From an uncultured Gammaproteobacteria bacterium (lineage in GTDB: Bacteria; Pseudomonadota; Gammaproteobacteria; Steroidobacterales; Foliamicaceae), in contig OX639965.1 in the NCBI GenBank assembly GCA_951828235.1, positions 2,522,129-2,586,128 on the forward strand: DNA of 64,000 bases, read 5' to 3'. The translations under genes were made by a program, and so were the position numbers. Shown piece after piece: positions 7,506 to 17,818 of this stretch; the stretch's first letter is position 1, and every line of letters starts with the position of its first letter. The notes beneath the pieces were generated by a model, which was not told the origin of the DNA, searched no databases, and saw only the letters and a list, made by a program, of their open reading frames with translations.

Positions 7506-9446
7506 ATGGGCAAGATTATCGGAATAGACCTGGGGACCACCAATTCCTGCGTGGCCGTCATGGACGGCAAGCAGGGCAAAGTGATTGAGAATTCCGAGGG
7601 CGACCGGACGACGCCTTCGATCGTCGCTTTCGCCAAGGACGAACAGGTCCTGGTAGGTCAGTCCGCAAAGCGCCAGGCGATCACCAATCCCACCAACACG
7701 CTGTATGCGATCAAGCGTCTGATCGGGCGCAAGTTCAAGGACGGCGTGGTGCAGCGCGACATCGAAATGGTGCCGTACAAGCTGGTGGAATCGGACAATG
7801 GCGATGCCTGGGTGGAGGTCCAGGGACGCAAGATCGCGCCCCCCGAGATTTCCGCGCGCGTGCTGCAGAAGATGAAGAAGACCGCCGAGGACTTCCTGGG
7901 CGAGGACGTGACCGAAGCCGTCATTACGGTTCCGGCCTACTTCAACGACTCCCAGCGCCAGGCCACCAAGGACGCCGGCAGGATCGCGGGCCTGGAGGTC
8001 AAGCGCATCATCAACGAGCCTACCGCGGCCGCCCTGGCCTACGGCATGGGCCAGAAGCGCGGCGACCGCAAAATCGCCGTCTACGACCTGGGCGGCGGGA
8101 CTTTCGATATCTCCATCATCGAGATTGCCGAGATCGACGGCGAAACGCAGTTCGAAGTGCTGGCCACCAATGGCGACACCTTCCTGGGCGGAGAAGACTT
8201 CGACAACCGGCTGATCAACTACCTGGCCGCCGAGTTCGAAAAGGAGCAGGGCGTGGACATCCGCACCGACCCCCTGGCCATGCAGCGCCTCAAGGAGGCC
8301 GCGGAGAAGGCCAAGATCGAACTGTCCACGCAGCAGCAGACGGAAATCAACCTGCCGTTCATCACCGCCGATGCGGACGGTCCCAAGCACATGAACATCC
8401 GGGTGACCCGCGCCAAGCTCGAGGCACTGGTGGAGGACCTCATCGCCCGCACGATCGAACCCTGCCGCACGGCGCTGTCCGACGCAGGGCTTTCCGTCGG
8501 CGACATCAGCGACGTGATCCTGGTGGGCGGGCAGATCCGCATGCCCAAGGTCCAGGAAGCGGTGCGTGACTTCTTCGGGCGGGATCCGCGCAAGGACGTA
8601 AATCCCGACGAGGCCGTGGCGCTGGGCGCCGCCATACAGGCGGGCGTGCTTTCGGGCAGCGTCAAGGACGTGCTGCTCCTTGACGTGACGCCGCTGTCGC
8701 TGGGCATCGAGACGCTGGGTCAGGTGATGACTCGGCTGATCGACAAGAACACCACGATACCCACCCGCGCCAACCAGGTTTTCTCGACCGCCGACGACGG
8801 GCAATCGGCGGTGACGATTCACGTGCTGCAGGGCGAACGCCAGCGGGCCGGTGACAACAAGTCGCTGGGCCGTTTCGACCTCACCGACATTCCGCCGGCG
8901 CCGCGCGGCGTGCCGCAGATCGAGGTGACCTTCGACATCGACGCCAACGGCATTCTGAATGTGTCGGCCAGGGACAAGGCTACCGGCCGCGAGCAGAAGA
9001 TCGTGATCAAGGCCTCCAGCGGACTGTCCGACAAGGAGATCGACCGCATGGTGCAGGAGGCCGAACAGCATGCCGAGGAAGACCGCAAGTTCCGCGAGCT
9101 GGTGGACGTGCGCAACCAGGCCGACGGTCTGGTGCACTCCAGCGAAAAGGCGCTGTCCGATCTTGGCGAAAAGGTCCAGCCGGACGAGCGGGCCGCCATC
9201 GAATCGGCGATTGCCGACCTGAAGACGGCGCTTACGGGCGACGACAAGTCGGTAATCGAAGCCAAGAGCCGGGCGCTTTCCGAGGCGGCGGCGGGCCTTG
9301 CCCAGCGTGTCTACCAGGAACAGGCCCAGGCCGCGCAGGAGGCAGGCGGCGCGGAACCGGAAATGGACACGGGCGGCGAGGATGTCGACGTCACCGACGC
9401 GGAATTCGAGGACGTTACGCCGGACGATCAGAAGAAGTCCGCCTGA
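7506..9446 (+). CDS. dnaK: Molecular chaperone DnaK (Hsp70)
   Basis: DnaK is the ATP-dependent Hsp70 chaperone. The 646-residue product has the canonical ATPase domain ([16 protein letters not shown] at the N-terminus, [53 protein letters not shown]), the linker [16 protein letters not shown], the substrate-binding beta domain and a helical lid. The C-terminus is acidic ([17 protein letters not shown]), as expected for the co-chaperone-binding tail. It lies between grpE and dnaJ, with the partners adjacent. Confidence 0.98.
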   Translation: MGKIIGIDLGTTNSCVAVMDGKQGKVIENSEGDRTTPSIVAFAKDEQVLVGQSAKRQAITNPTNTLYAIKRLIGRKFKDGVVQRDIEMVPYKLVESDNGDAWVEVQGRKIAPPEISARVLQKMKKTAEDFLGEDVTEAVITVPAYFNDSQRQATKDAGRIAGLEVKRIINEPTAAALAYGMGQKRGDRKIAVYDLGGGTFDISIIEIAEIDGETQFEVLATNGDTFLGGEDFDNRLINYLAAEFEKEQGVDIRTDPLAMQRLKEAAEKAKIELSTQQQTEINLPFITADADGPKHMNIRVTRAKLEALVEDLIARTIEPCRTALSDAGLSVGDISDVILVGGQIRMPKVQEAVRDFFGRDPRKDVNPDEAVALGAAIQAGVLSGSVKDVLLLDVTPLSLGIETLGQVMTRLIDKNTTIPTRANQVFSTADDGQSAVTIHVLQGERQRAGDNKSLGRFDLTDIPPAPRGVPQIEVTFDIDANGILNVSARDKATGREQKIVIKASSGLSDKEIDRMVQEAEQHAEEDRKFRELVDVRNQADGLVHSSEKALSDLGEKVQPDERAAIESAIADLKTALTGDDKSVIEAKSRALSEAAAGLAQRVYQEQAQAAQEAGGAEPEMDTGGEDVDVTDAEFEDVTPDDQKKSA

Positions 9447-9450
9447 CGCC

Positions 9451-9469
9451 AGTGTCGTGACGCGACACT
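9451..9469. repeat. Short palindrome AGTGTCGTGACGCGACACT, copy A
   Basis: This 19-base near-perfect palindrome (arms GTGTCG/CGACAC) starts 4 bases after the dnaK stop codon. A close relative (AGTGTCGTGACATGACAC) occurs at 41131-41148 between two unrelated genes. Position after a stop codon suggests a weak terminator or mRNA-stabilising hairpin, but no T-tract follows. It could also be a dispersed REP-like unit. Confidence 0.6.
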
Positions 9470-9554
9470 AGTATCGGCGGGTAGCGAAACGTTGCCGGGA
9501 GCACGATTCACCCGCCTTGTACGTGCGCGCCGAGTGGGCGCGGGAGGGAAATAG

Positions 9555-10682
9555 GTGGCCGAGCGGGACTACTACGAGGTCCTCGGCGTGGACCGCAACG
9601 CGTCGGAAGCGGATGTCAAGAAGGCATTCCGGCGCCTGGCCATGCGCTACCATCCTGACCGCAACCCGGACCAGGGCGAGGAAGCCGCCAATCGCTTCAA
9701 GGAGGCCAAGCGCGCCTACGAGGTCCTGAGCGACGCGCAGCAGCGCGCCGCCTACGATCAGTTCGGTCACGCCGGGGTCGAAGCGGGCGCGGGCGCCGGT
9801 GCGTCCGCGGACCCTTTCAACACGATTTTCGGCGACATCTTCGGCGATGTGTTCGGCGGCCGGCGCGGCGGCGGCAGTCAGGCCCGCCGGGGCGCCAACC
9901 TGCGCTACCGGCTGGACCTGGACTTTACCCAGGCCATCTTCGGCGCCGAAATGCGGATCACTATTCCGCGCACGGCGGCCTGTTCGACCTGTTCGGGCTC
10001 CGGGGCCCGGGCCGGCACCGGGTTGAGCACCTGCGGGCGCTGCGGAGGCAGCGGGCAGACCCAGGTTCGCCAGGGAATCTTTTCCATCCGGCAGACCTGC
10101 GGCGCGTGCGGAGGCGAGGGGCGGGTCGTGTCGGATCCTTGCGGGGACTGCTCCGGCAACGGCGTGGTCCGCAAGAGCGAGGAAATTTCCCTCAAGGTGC
10201 CGCCGGGCGTTGACACGGGCGACCGTTCCCGCGTGCGCGGCAAGGGCAATGCCGGGAAACGCGGCGGCCCCGCCGGCGACCTGCTGGTGGAAATGAATGT
10301 CCGCCCGCATCCCTTCTTTGAGCGGGACGGCGCCAACCTGCACTGCCGCTTTCCCTTAAGCTTTACCACCGCTGCCCTGGGTGGAGAGGTGGAAGTGCCG
10401 ACACTGAACGGAAATGTGAATCTCAAGGTCCCTGCCGGCACCCAATCCGGGCGCATCTTCCGTCTGCGCCATCGGGGCGTGAAGCCGGCGCGGGGCGGAC
10501 GCAAGGGTGACCTCTTCTGCCATATGGAAGTGGAAACGCCGGTGGAGCTGAACAGGGCGCAGAAGCGGCTGCTCAAGCAGTTCGCCGGCGAAGTCGAGCG
10601 CGAAGGCGACCGGCAGCAGCCCCGCCGGGCGCGGTTGCTCGACTGGGCGAGGGACAAGGGGCGGGAGCGGCGCGCATCATGA
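9555..10682 (+). CDS. dnaJ: Co-chaperone DnaJ (Hsp40)
   Basis: DnaJ stimulates the DnaK ATPase and presents substrates. The 375-residue product starts at GTG 9555 ([17 protein letters not shown]). It has a J domain with HPD inside [10 protein letters not shown], a Gly/Ala-rich linker (about 75-110), four CxxCxGxG-type zinc repeats ([32 protein letters not shown]) and the C-terminal beta-sandwich domain. It overlaps dapB by 4 bases. Confidence 0.97.
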   Translation: MAERDYYEVLGVDRNASEADVKKAFRRLAMRYHPDRNPDQGEEAANRFKEAKRAYEVLSDAQQRAAYDQFGHAGVEAGAGAGASADPFNTIFGDIFGDVFGGRRGGGSQARRGANLRYRLDLDFTQAIFGAEMRITIPRTAACSTCSGSGARAGTGLSTCGRCGGSGQTQVRQGIFSIRQTCGACGGEGRVVSDPCGDCSGNGVVRKSEEISLKVPPGVDTGDRSRVRGKGNAGKRGGPAGDLLVEMNVRPHPFFERDGANLHCRFPLSFTTAALGGEVEVPTLNGNVNLKVPAGTQSGRIFRLRHRGVKPARGGRKGDLFCHMEVETPVELNRAQKRLLKQFAGEVEREGDRQQPRRARLLDWARDKGRERRAS

Positions 10683-11485
10683 AGATCAGTCTGCTGGGAG
10701 CCAGCGGCCGCATGGGCCGCGAACTGATGACGCGGGTGGCCGCGGCCGGCGACCTCAAGCTTGCCGGCGCGCTGGCGGCGCCGGATGACGCCTGGATCGG
10801 CCAGGACGCGGGACTGGCCGCAAACCTGCCTGCCGCCGGCGTGAACGTGACCAGTTCACCGGCGGAAAGCGTCGCCAACGCCGATGTTGCGGTCGACTTT
10901 TCTTCGGCCGGGGTGACCGCGGCGATCGCGGACGCCTGCGCCGACGCCGGCTGCGCGCTGGTGGAGGGCGTGACCGGAATCGGCGAAGAGGGCCAGGCGG
11001 CCCTCGAAAAGGCGGCTGGGCGCATCGCGGTGTTGCAGGCCAGCAATATGAGCCTGGGCGTGTACGTGCTGAAGGAATTACTCCAGGTGGCCGCGGAGCG
11101 GCTGGGCGAGGACTATGACCTTGAAATCGTCGAGACGCACCATCGCGGCAAGGCCGATGCGCCTTCCGGGACCGCGCTGCAACTCGGCAGGACGGCCGCC
11201 GCGGCGCGCGGGCGGGATTTTTCGAAGGTTGCCGTGTTTCAGCGCCACGGCCGGACAGGCGAGCGCGAGAAGGGAACGATCGGCTTCAGCGCGGTGCGCG
11301 GCGGCGGCTATTCCGGGAACCACACGGTACTGCTGGCCGGCAACGACGAGGTGCTCGAATTGCGGCACCAGAGCCTGAACCGCGGGGTGTTCGCCGCCGG
11401 AGCGCTGCGGACCGCGCGCTGGCTTGCCGGACGCCCGCCCGGGCTGTACGATTTGTCTTCCGTAATGGGCAAGAGTTACACCTAG
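10679..11485 (+). CDS. dapB: 4-hydroxy-tetrahydrodipicolinate reductase DapB
   Basis: DapB catalyses the NAD(P)H-dependent reduction step of the diaminopimelate/lysine pathway. The 268-residue product has the Rossmann start [32 protein letters not shown], and the catalytic block [16 protein letters not shown] (His-His and Lys). It overlaps dnaJ by 4 bases and shares one base (TAGTG) with the carA start. The dapA gene that makes its substrate is encoded elsewhere in the window (55833). Confidence 0.97.
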   Translation: MKISLLGASGRMGRELMTRVAAAGDLKLAGALAAPDDAWIGQDAGLAANLPAAGVNVTSSPAESVANADVAVDFSSAGVTAAIADACADAGCALVEGVTGIGEEGQAALEKAAGRIAVLQASNMSLGVYVLKELLQVAAERLGEDYDLEIVETHHRGKADAPSGTALQLGRTAAAARGRDFSKVAVFQRHGRTGEREKGTIGFSAVRGGGYSGNHTVLLAGNDEVLELRHQSLNRGVFAAGALRTARWLAGRPPGLYDLSSVMGKSYT

Positions 11486-12606
11486 TGACTCCAGCGGTGC
11501 TAGCCCTGGCGGGCGGGGCCGTGTTTCGTGGCTGGTCGATCGGCGCTGATGGAGAGACCCACGGCGAGGTGGTGTTCAACACCGCCATGACCGGCTATCA
11601 GGAAATCCTCACCGACCCGTCCTATTGCCGGCAGATCGTCACGCTCACCGTGCCCCACGTGGGCAATACCGGCGCCAACCGCGAAGACTACGAGTCGGAC
11701 CGGGTCTATGCGGCCGGTCTGATCATCCGCGACCTGCCCGTTGTCGAAAGCAACTGGCGCAGGGACACGGCGTTCGGCGATTTCCTGCGTGACGAAGGCA
11801 CGGTAGCGATCACCGGAGTGGACACGCGCCGGCTGACGCGCATACTCAGGGAAGAGGGTGCACAGCAGGGCTGCATACTCACCGGTTCCGACCGTGCCGA
11901 GGAGGCGCTGGCGCAGGCCCGGGCGGCGCCGGGTATGGTAGGCATGGACCTGGCGCGGGTCGTGAGCGTTATTTCGCCGTATGAATGGTCGGCGGAAACC
12001 GGCGACCCGAATCTCGATTGGACCGGCGGGCCCGGGGGCGCCGGATTTGACCGGATCGTCGCGTACGACTACGGCATCAAGCGCAATATCCTCCGCTCGC
12101 TGGCCCGGCTGGCCCGCCACGTTACGGTGCTGCCTGCCGAGGCGCCGGCATCGGAGGCCCTTGCGCTCAAGCCGGACGGCATTTTTCTGTCAAACGGACC
12201 CGGCGATCCGGAACCCTGTACCTACGCGATAGAGGCGGTGAGGGAGATCCTGGAATCGGGAACGCCAGTCCTGGGGATCTGCCTGGGACACCAGATTCTG
12301 GGCCTTGCCTGCGGCGCGCAAACAATGAAGATGAAATTTGGACATCATGGGGCCAATCATCCGATTGTAGATCTGGAAAGCGGCGAGGTGGCCATCAGCA
12401 GCCAGAATCACGGCTTTGCGGTGGAGGAGGAAAGCCTGCCGAATTGCCTGCGGGCCACCCATCGCTCGCTGTTCGACGGAACCCTGCAGGGACTGGCGCA
12501 CCGCAGCCTGCCCGCCATCGGCTTTCAGGGCCATCCCGAGGCCAGCCCGGGCCCCCACGACCTCGGCTACGCCTTCCAGCGCTTCGCCGGATTAATGAGC
12601 GACTAA
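11485..12606 (+). CDS. carA: Carbamoyl-phosphate synthase small subunit CarA
   Basis: CarA is the glutamine amidotransferase subunit that feeds ammonia to CarB for arginine and pyrimidine synthesis. The 373-residue product starts at GTG 11485. It has the N-terminal small-subunit domain ([32 protein letters not shown]) and a C-terminal class I amidotransferase domain with nucleophile Cys in [12 protein letters not shown] (about residue 268) and the His/Glu pair in [13 protein letters not shown]. It precedes carB by 3 bases. Confidence 0.98.
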   Translation: MTPAVLALAGGAVFRGWSIGADGETHGEVVFNTAMTGYQEILTDPSYCRQIVTLTVPHVGNTGANREDYESDRVYAAGLIIRDLPVVESNWRRDTAFGDFLRDEGTVAITGVDTRRLTRILREEGAQQGCILTGSDRAEEALAQARAAPGMVGMDLARVVSVISPYEWSAETGDPNLDWTGGPGGAGFDRIVAYDYGIKRNILRSLARLARHVTVLPAEAPASEALALKPDGIFLSNGPGDPEPCTYAIEAVREILESGTPVLGICLGHQILGLACGAQTMKMKFGHHGANHPIVDLESGEVAISSQNHGFAVEEESLPNCLRATHRSLFDGTLQGLAHRSLPAIGFQGHPEASPGPHDLGYAFQRFAGLMSD

Positions 12607-12609
12607 GCG

Positions 12610-15600
12610 ATGCCTCGCAGGGACGATCTTGAAAGCGTGCTGATCATCGGCGCGGGCCCGATCGTGATCGGGCAGGCCTGCGAGTTCGACTATTCCGGCG
12701 TTCAGGCCTGCAAGGCGCTGCGCGAGGAGGGCTACCGGGTGGTGCTGGCGAACTCCAACCCGGCCACCATCATGACCGACCCGGAAACCGCCGACGCCGT
12801 CTATATCGAGCCGGTGAACGCGCGCTCCCTGGCCGCGGTGGTCGAGCGCGAGCGTCCGGACGCCTTGCTGCCGACCATGGGCGGGCAGACCGGACTGAAT
12901 ACCTCGCTGGAACTGGCCCGGGGGGGCGTTCTCGAGAATTTTGGCGTGGAGCTGATCGGGGCCCGCAGCGATGTGATCGACAAGGCGGAGGACCGCGAAC
13001 GCTTTCGCGACGCCATGCTGTCCATAGGACTTGAAACGCCCCGTTCCTGGATGGTGCGCAGCGTTCCCGAGGCGCTGGAGGTGATCGGCGAGATCGGTTA
13101 TCCGGCCATCATCCGCCCTTCGTTTACGCTGGGCGGCGTGGGCGGCGGCATCGCCCGCGACGCGGACGAGTTCAAGAACGCGATGGCGAGGGCGCTGGAC
13201 GCATCGCCAAGCCACTCGGCGCTGGTCGAGGAGTCGGTGCTGGGCTGGAAGGAATTCGAGATGGAGGTTGTCCGCGACCGGCGCGACAACTGCATCATCG
13301 TGTGCTCGATCGAGAACGTCGACCCCATGGGCATACATACCGGCGATTCGATTACCGTTGCGCCGGCGCTGACCCTGACCGACAAGGAGTACCAGCGCAT
13401 GCGCGACGCGTCGATCGCGGTGCTGAGGGAGATCGGCGTGGACACCGGCGGCTCCAACGTGCAGTTCGCCATTCACCCCGACAACGGCCGCATGGTGGTG
13501 ATCGAGATGAATCCCCGGGTCTCCCGCTCGTCGGCGCTGGCGTCCAAGGCCACCGGTTTTCCCATCGCCAAGGTGGCGGCCAAGCTGGCCATCGGCTATA
13601 CCCTGGACGAACTGAGGAACGAGATCACCGCCGGGCTGACGCCGGCATCCTTCGAACCGGCGATCGACTACATCGTGACCAAGGCGCCGCGGTTTGCATT
13701 CGAGAAATTCCCGCGCGCCGATGCGCGGCTGACCACCCAGATGAAATCGGTGGGCGAGGCGATGTCGCTGGGCAGGACCTTCCAGGAGTCGTTGCAGAAG
13801 GCTCTGCGGAGCCTGGAGATCGGCATCGACGGGCTGTGCGAGCGGGTGGACGCGTCCGATCCCGATGCGCGGGCGACCGTCGGCGAGGAATTGCGCTCGG
13901 CGGGCGCGGAACGGCTACTGTACATGGCCGACGCGCTGCGACTGGGGATGGCCGAGCGGGAGGTCTTCGAACTGTCCAGGATCGATCCCTGGTTCATTGG
14001 CCAGATCGCCGACCTGGTGCGCGAGGAAGAGAACGTGAGGGAGTCGGGTTGGGAGGCCCTGAGCGATGACTGGCTCTTGCGGCTGAAGCGCAAGGGCTTT
14101 GCCGACAGCCGCCTGGCGCATTTGCTCGGCGTTGCCGAACAGCAGGTGAGCGAGCGGCGTCGCGCAGCGGGGATAGGACCGGTCTTCAAGCGCGTGGACA
14201 GTTGCGCGGCCGAATTTCCCACCTCCACCGCCTACATGTATTCCAGCTACGAGGAAGAATGCGAGGCGGAGCCGTCCGACCGGGCCAAGATCATGATTCT
14301 GGGCGGCGGGCCCAACCGGATAGGGCAGGGCATAGAGTTCGACTATTGTTGCGTGCACGCGGCTCTGGCGTTGCGCGAGGCCGGTTACGAAACGATCATG
14401 GTCAACTGCAATCCCGAGACCGTCTCCACCGACTACGACACCTCCGACAAGCTGTATTTCGAGCCCCTGACGGTCGAGGACGTCATGGAGATTGTGAAGC
14501 GCGAGAAGCCGGAAGGCGTGATCGTTCAGTACGGCGGCCAGACCCCGCTTCGGATTGCGCGGCCCCTGGATCGCGCCGGCGCCCCGGTCATCGGAACGCC
14601 CCCGGACGCTATCGACCGGGCCGAGGATCGCGAGCGCTTCAAGCACCTGCTCAGCGAACTGGGTCTCAGGCAGCCGGAGAACCGGACCGCCCGTTCGGTT
14701 GAAGAGGCCGTAGAGCTGGCGCGGGAACTCAAGTACCCGCTCATGCTGCGGCCTTCCTACGTCCTGGGCGGCCGGGCGATGGACGTGATGCACGGCGAGG
14801 AGGAACTGCTGCGCTACATGGCCGAGGCCGTTTCCGTGTCGAACGAGAGCCCTGTGCTCCTGGACGAGTTTCTGCCCCGGGCGGTGGAATTCGACGTTGA
14901 CGCGATCTACGACGGCGAACGGGTCCTGATCGGCGGAATCATGGAGCACATCGAGCAGGCGGGCGTCCATTCCGGAGACTCCGCCTGCTGCCTGCCGCCG
15001 GCAACCGCCGGTGAGGAGGTCCAGGAGGAACTGGCCCGGCAGACCGGGCTGCTGGCCGAGGCGCTGGGTGTGCGCGGACTGATGAATGTGCAGTTCGCGA
15101 TCCAGGACGGGGACATCTATGTCCTGGAAGTGAACCCGCGGGCCTCGCGCAGCGTGCCCTATGTTTCCAAGGCGGTGGGCATACAGCTCGCCAAGGTCGC
15201 TGCGCTGGTCATGGTGGGACGCACGCTGGACCGCCAAGGGGTCGAGGATCCTCCGCGGCCCGCTTATTTCTCGGTCAAGCAATCGGTCTTTCCCTTCTCC
15301 CGCTTCCCCGGCGCGGACCCGATACTCGGCCCGGAAATGAAGTCAACGGGCGAGGTCATGGGCATCGGAACCAGCTTTGCCGAAGCGTACGCCCGCGCTC
15401 AGGAAGGCGCCGGCGTGGACCTGAAACGGGGCGGCGCGGCGCTTTTGTCGCTGCGCGATCCGGACAAGCCCGATTCGGTGGACCTGGCGCGCATGCTCCA
15501 GATGAAGGGGTTCGACCTGGTTGCCACGCACGGGACCGCGAGCTTCCTGGCCCGCCACGGGGTGTCCTGCAAGCGCATCAACAAGGTGCGCGAAGGGCGT

Positions 15601-15831
15601 CCGCACATCGTGGACCTGATCCGCAACGGCGAAGTGGACCTGATCGTGAACACCAGCGAGGGCCGCGCCTCTATCCTGGAGTCGCGCGAAATACGCGCCC
15701 AGGCGGTACGCAACAACGTCACCTATTTCACCACCCTGGCGGCCGCCGACGCGGCCTGCCGGGCCATCGACTACTACGGCGCAGGCGCGGTATCGCGATT
15801 ACAGGACTTGCACGAGGCGATGGCGACGTGA
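12610..15831 (+). CDS. carB: Carbamoyl-phosphate synthase large subunit CarB
   Basis: CarB makes carbamoyl phosphate from bicarbonate, ammonia and two ATP. The 1073-residue length is canonical. Two homologous ATP-grasp halves are visible: [20 protein letters not shown] with [13 protein letters not shown] in the first, and [20 protein letters not shown] with [13 protein letters not shown] in the second. An MGS-like allosteric domain ends the protein ([21 protein letters not shown]). The stop overlaps the greA start by 4 bases. Confidence 0.98.
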   Translation: MPRRDDLESVLIIGAGPIVIGQACEFDYSGVQACKALREEGYRVVLANSNPATIMTDPETADAVYIEPVNARSLAAVVERERPDALLPTMGGQTGLNTSLELARGGVLENFGVELIGARSDVIDKAEDRERFRDAMLSIGLETPRSWMVRSVPEALEVIGEIGYPAIIRPSFTLGGVGGGIARDADEFKNAMARALDASPSHSALVEESVLGWKEFEMEVVRDRRDNCIIVCSIENVDPMGIHTGDSITVAPALTLTDKEYQRMRDASIAVLREIGVDTGGSNVQFAIHPDNGRMVVIEMNPRVSRSSALASKATGFPIAKVAAKLAIGYTLDELRNEITAGLTPASFEPAIDYIVTKAPRFAFEKFPRADARLTTQMKSVGEAMSLGRTFQESLQKALRSLEIGIDGLCERVDASDPDARATVGEELRSAGAERLLYMADALRLGMAEREVFELSRIDPWFIGQIADLVREEENVRESGWEALSDDWLLRLKRKGFADSRLAHLLGVAEQQVSERRRAAGIGPVFKRVDSCAAEFPTSTAYMYSSYEEECEAEPSDRAKIMILGGGPNRIGQGIEFDYCCVHAALALREAGYETIMVNCNPETVSTDYDTSDKLYFEPLTVEDVMEIVKREKPEGVIVQYGGQTPLRIARPLDRAGAPVIGTPPDAIDRAEDRERFKHLLSELGLRQPENRTARSVEEAVELARELKYPLMLRPSYVLGGRAMDVMHGEEELLRYMAEAVSVSNESPVLLDEFLPRAVEFDVDAIYDGERVLIGGIMEHIEQAGVHSGDSACCLPPATAGEEVQEELARQTGLLAEALGVRGLMNVQFAIQDGDIYVLEVNPRASRSVPYVSKAVGIQLAKVAALVMVGRTLDRQGVEDPPRPAYFSVKQSVFPFSRFPGADPILGPEMKSTGEVMGIGTSFAEAYARAQEGAGVDLKRGGAALLSLRDPDKPDSVDLARMLQMKGFDLVATHGTASFLARHGVSCKRINKVREGRPHIVDLIRNGEVDLIVNTSEGRASILESREIRAQAVRNNVTYFTTLAAADAACRAIDYYGAGAVSRLQDLHEAMAT

Positions 15832-16304
15832 CCCAGGTTCCCATGACCCGCGCCGGTGAACAGGCGCTGCGCGACGAATTGAAGCGGCTCAGGAACGAGG
15901 AACGACCGCGTCTGGCGCGCGCCATAGGTGAGGCGCGCGAGCATGGCGATTTGCGCGAGAACGCCGAATATCACGCCGCCAAGGAGCAACAGGGTCTGGT
16001 CGAGGCCCGCATCCGGGACATCGAAGGCCGGCTGGCCTACGCCCGTGTCATCGATCTGGACCGGATTCCGCATGACGGGCGGGTGGTCTTCGGCGTTACG
16101 GTCGATCTCAGGAGTCTCGACGAAGGTGAGCCGGTCAGTTACCAGATCGTCGGCGAGGACGAGGCCAGGGTGCGGGACGACGCGATTTCCTTTGTCTCGC
16201 CGATGGCCCGTTCGTTGATCGGCAAGTACGAAGGAGACGAGGTCTCGTTCAGCACGCCGGGCGGGGTCCGGCGCTATGAAATCCTGGCCGTGCACTACGA
16301 GTGA
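15828..16304 (+). CDS. greA: Transcription elongation factor GreA
   Basis: GreA rescues backtracked RNA polymerase by stimulating transcript cleavage. The 158-residue product starts at GTG 15828 ([21 protein letters not shown]). It has the N-terminal coiled coil with the acidic tip ([20 protein letters not shown]) and the C-terminal FKBP-like domain ([20 protein letters not shown]). Its position after carB is the standard gammaproteobacterial order; the small yhbY gene often found before rlmE is absent here. Confidence 0.96.
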   Translation: MTQVPMTRAGEQALRDELKRLRNEERPRLARAIGEAREHGDLRENAEYHAAKEQQGLVEARIRDIEGRLAYARVIDLDRIPHDGRVVFGVTVDLRSLDEGEPVSYQIVGEDEARVRDDAISFVSPMARSLIGKYEGDEVSFSTPGGVRRYEILAVHYE

Positions 16305-16310
16305 GCGCGG

Positions 16311-16892
16311 ATGAAGGCCGGCGCCTGGGCGGATCACTGGACACGGCGCGCCCGCGCCGAAGGTTGGCGGTCCCGGGCCGTTTACAAGCTTGAGGAACTC
16401 GATCGCCGCGATCGTATCTTCAGCCGTGGCGGGCGAATTGTCGACCTGGGAGCGGCGCCCGGGGGATGGAGCCAGTACGCGGCGCGCAGGGTGGCGCCGG
16501 GCGGATTGGTGCTGGCCATGGACATCGAGCCCATGGAGCCGCTTGCGGGCGTAAGGGTGATTCAGGGGGACATTGCCGATCCGGCTGCAATCGCGGATCT
16601 CAGGCGTATGCTGGATGGGCCGGCGGATGCCGTAATTTCGGACCTGGCGCCGAAACTGAGCGGCAACCGCGTCCGTGACCAGGCCGTGTCCATGGAATTG
16701 GCCGCTATGGCCCTTGAGGCGGCCCTCACGCTGTTGAGTCCGGGCGGAGCATTCGTGACCAAGCTCTTTCAGGGCGCCGGATTCGAGGCGTTCGTCGCTG
16801 CCGCACGCGCCGGCCTGCGCAAGGTGCGGCTGCGGACGCCCGGGGCTTCGAGAAAGGCCAGCCGCGAGACCTACCTGGTGGGGCGCGCCTGA
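16311..16892 (+). CDS. rlmE: 23S rRNA 2'-O-ribose methyltransferase RlmE (RrmJ/FtsJ)
   Basis: RlmE methylates U2552 of 23S rRNA using SAM. The 193-residue product has the SAM-binding motif DLGAAPGGWSQYA and the K-D-K-E catalytic tetrad in context: SRAVYKLEELD, VISDLAPKLSG, FVTKLFQGAGF, SRETYLVGR. It is slightly shorter than E. coli RlmE at the N-terminus (begins MKAGAWADHW), but all catalytic residues are present. It lies 6 bases after greA. Confidence 0.95.
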   Translation: MKAGAWADHWTRRARAEGWRSRAVYKLEELDRRDRIFSRGGRIVDLGAAPGGWSQYAARRVAPGGLVLAMDIEPMEPLAGVRVIQGDIADPAAIADLRRMLDGPADAVISDLAPKLSGNRVRDQAVSMELAAMALEAALTLLSPGGAFVTKLFQGAGFEAFVAAARAGLRKVRLRTPGASRKASRETYLVGRA

Positions 16893-17058
16893 TTTCCTTC
16901 GGAACTTGAAGAATCCCGTTGTTGCCCTCAAATCCGGGTAGAAGAAAACTGTCCGTACGTGTCAACCTTCTGTCTCCTGCAAGAACACCTGTTTGGTACA
17001 ATTCACGGGCCAATCCGGACCTCATAGCAGGGGTCCGTAATCCTCAAGGAGGCACCTG

Positions 17059-17718
17059 ATGAGCTTGAGAATCAACGATGTGGCGCCGGACTTCACGGTC
17101 GAGACGACCGAAGGCGCAATTCGTTTCCACGAGTGGATCGGCGAAGGCTGGGCCATTCTCTTTTCACACCCCAAGGATTTCACGCCGGTGTGTACCACCG
17201 AGCTGGGCTACATGGCCGGGCTCATGCCGGAGTTCTCCAAGCGCAATGCCAAGGTCATCGGGCTGAGTGTCGACCCGGTAAGCGATCACAACGCGTGGGT
17301 CAAGGACATTGAAGAGACGCAGGGACATGCCGTCACCTATCCGCTTATTGGCGATTCGGACCTCGAGATCGCCAAGCTGTACGACATGCTGCCGGCTACT
17401 GCCGGCGATACGTCCGAAGGCCGCACCGCGGTGGACAACCTCACCGTGCGCTCGGTATTCGTCATCGGCCCGGACAAGCGCATCAAGGCCATGCTGACCT
17501 ACCCCATGAGCACCGGGCGAAACTTCGACGAAGTGCTTCGGCTGCTGGATTCCTGCCAGCTGACCGCTTCGCACCAGGTTGCGACCCCGGTAAACTGGAA
17601 GTGGGGCGAGGACGTCATCATCGTTCCCGCGGTCTCAAACGAGCAGGCCAGGGAGAAGTTCCCCGACGGGTGGGAATCTCCCAAGCCCTATCTTCGGATC
17701 GTGCCGCAGCCCGAATGA
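17059..17718 (+). CDS. 1-Cys peroxiredoxin (Prx6 type)
   Basis: This is a thiol peroxidase of the Prx6/AhpC-TSA class, reducing H2O2 and organic peroxides. The 219-residue product has the peroxidatic Cys in HPKDFTPVCTTELGYM (about residue 45), then LSVDPVSDHNAWV, YPLIGDSDLEIAKLYDML, and the long C-terminal domain typical of Prx6 (VNWKWGEDVIIVP, PKPYLRIVPQP). There is a perfect AAGGAGG ribosome-binding site and, in the 166-bp leader, a TACAAT -10-like element (16997-17002) and a small hairpin (CGGACC/GGTCCG, 17016-17037). It separates rlmE from ftsH, which are normally adjacent. Confidence 0.93.
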   Translation: MSLRINDVAPDFTVETTEGAIRFHEWIGEGWAILFSHPKDFTPVCTTELGYMAGLMPEFSKRNAKVIGLSVDPVSDHNAWVKDIEETQGHAVTYPLIGDSDLEIAKLYDMLPATAGDTSEGRTAVDNLTVRSVFVIGPDKRIKAMLTYPMSTGRNFDEVLRLLDSCQLTASHQVATPVNWKWGEDVIIVPAVSNEQAREKFPDGWESPKPYLRIVPQPE

Positions 17719-17818
17719 GTCCCGCGGCGCCCTCATGCTATAAGCCGAAGACCGCCTCGGCGCATTTCTCGCGCCGGGGCCCTTCCTGTATGGTTGTACG
17801 GCCAGACGGCGCCGGGTA

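Noticed and set aside
7500-9137. Long open frame (545 codons) antisense to dnaK
   Set aside because: It mirrors dnaK codon structure in a GC-rich gene and its translation has no recognisable domain; a shadow frame.
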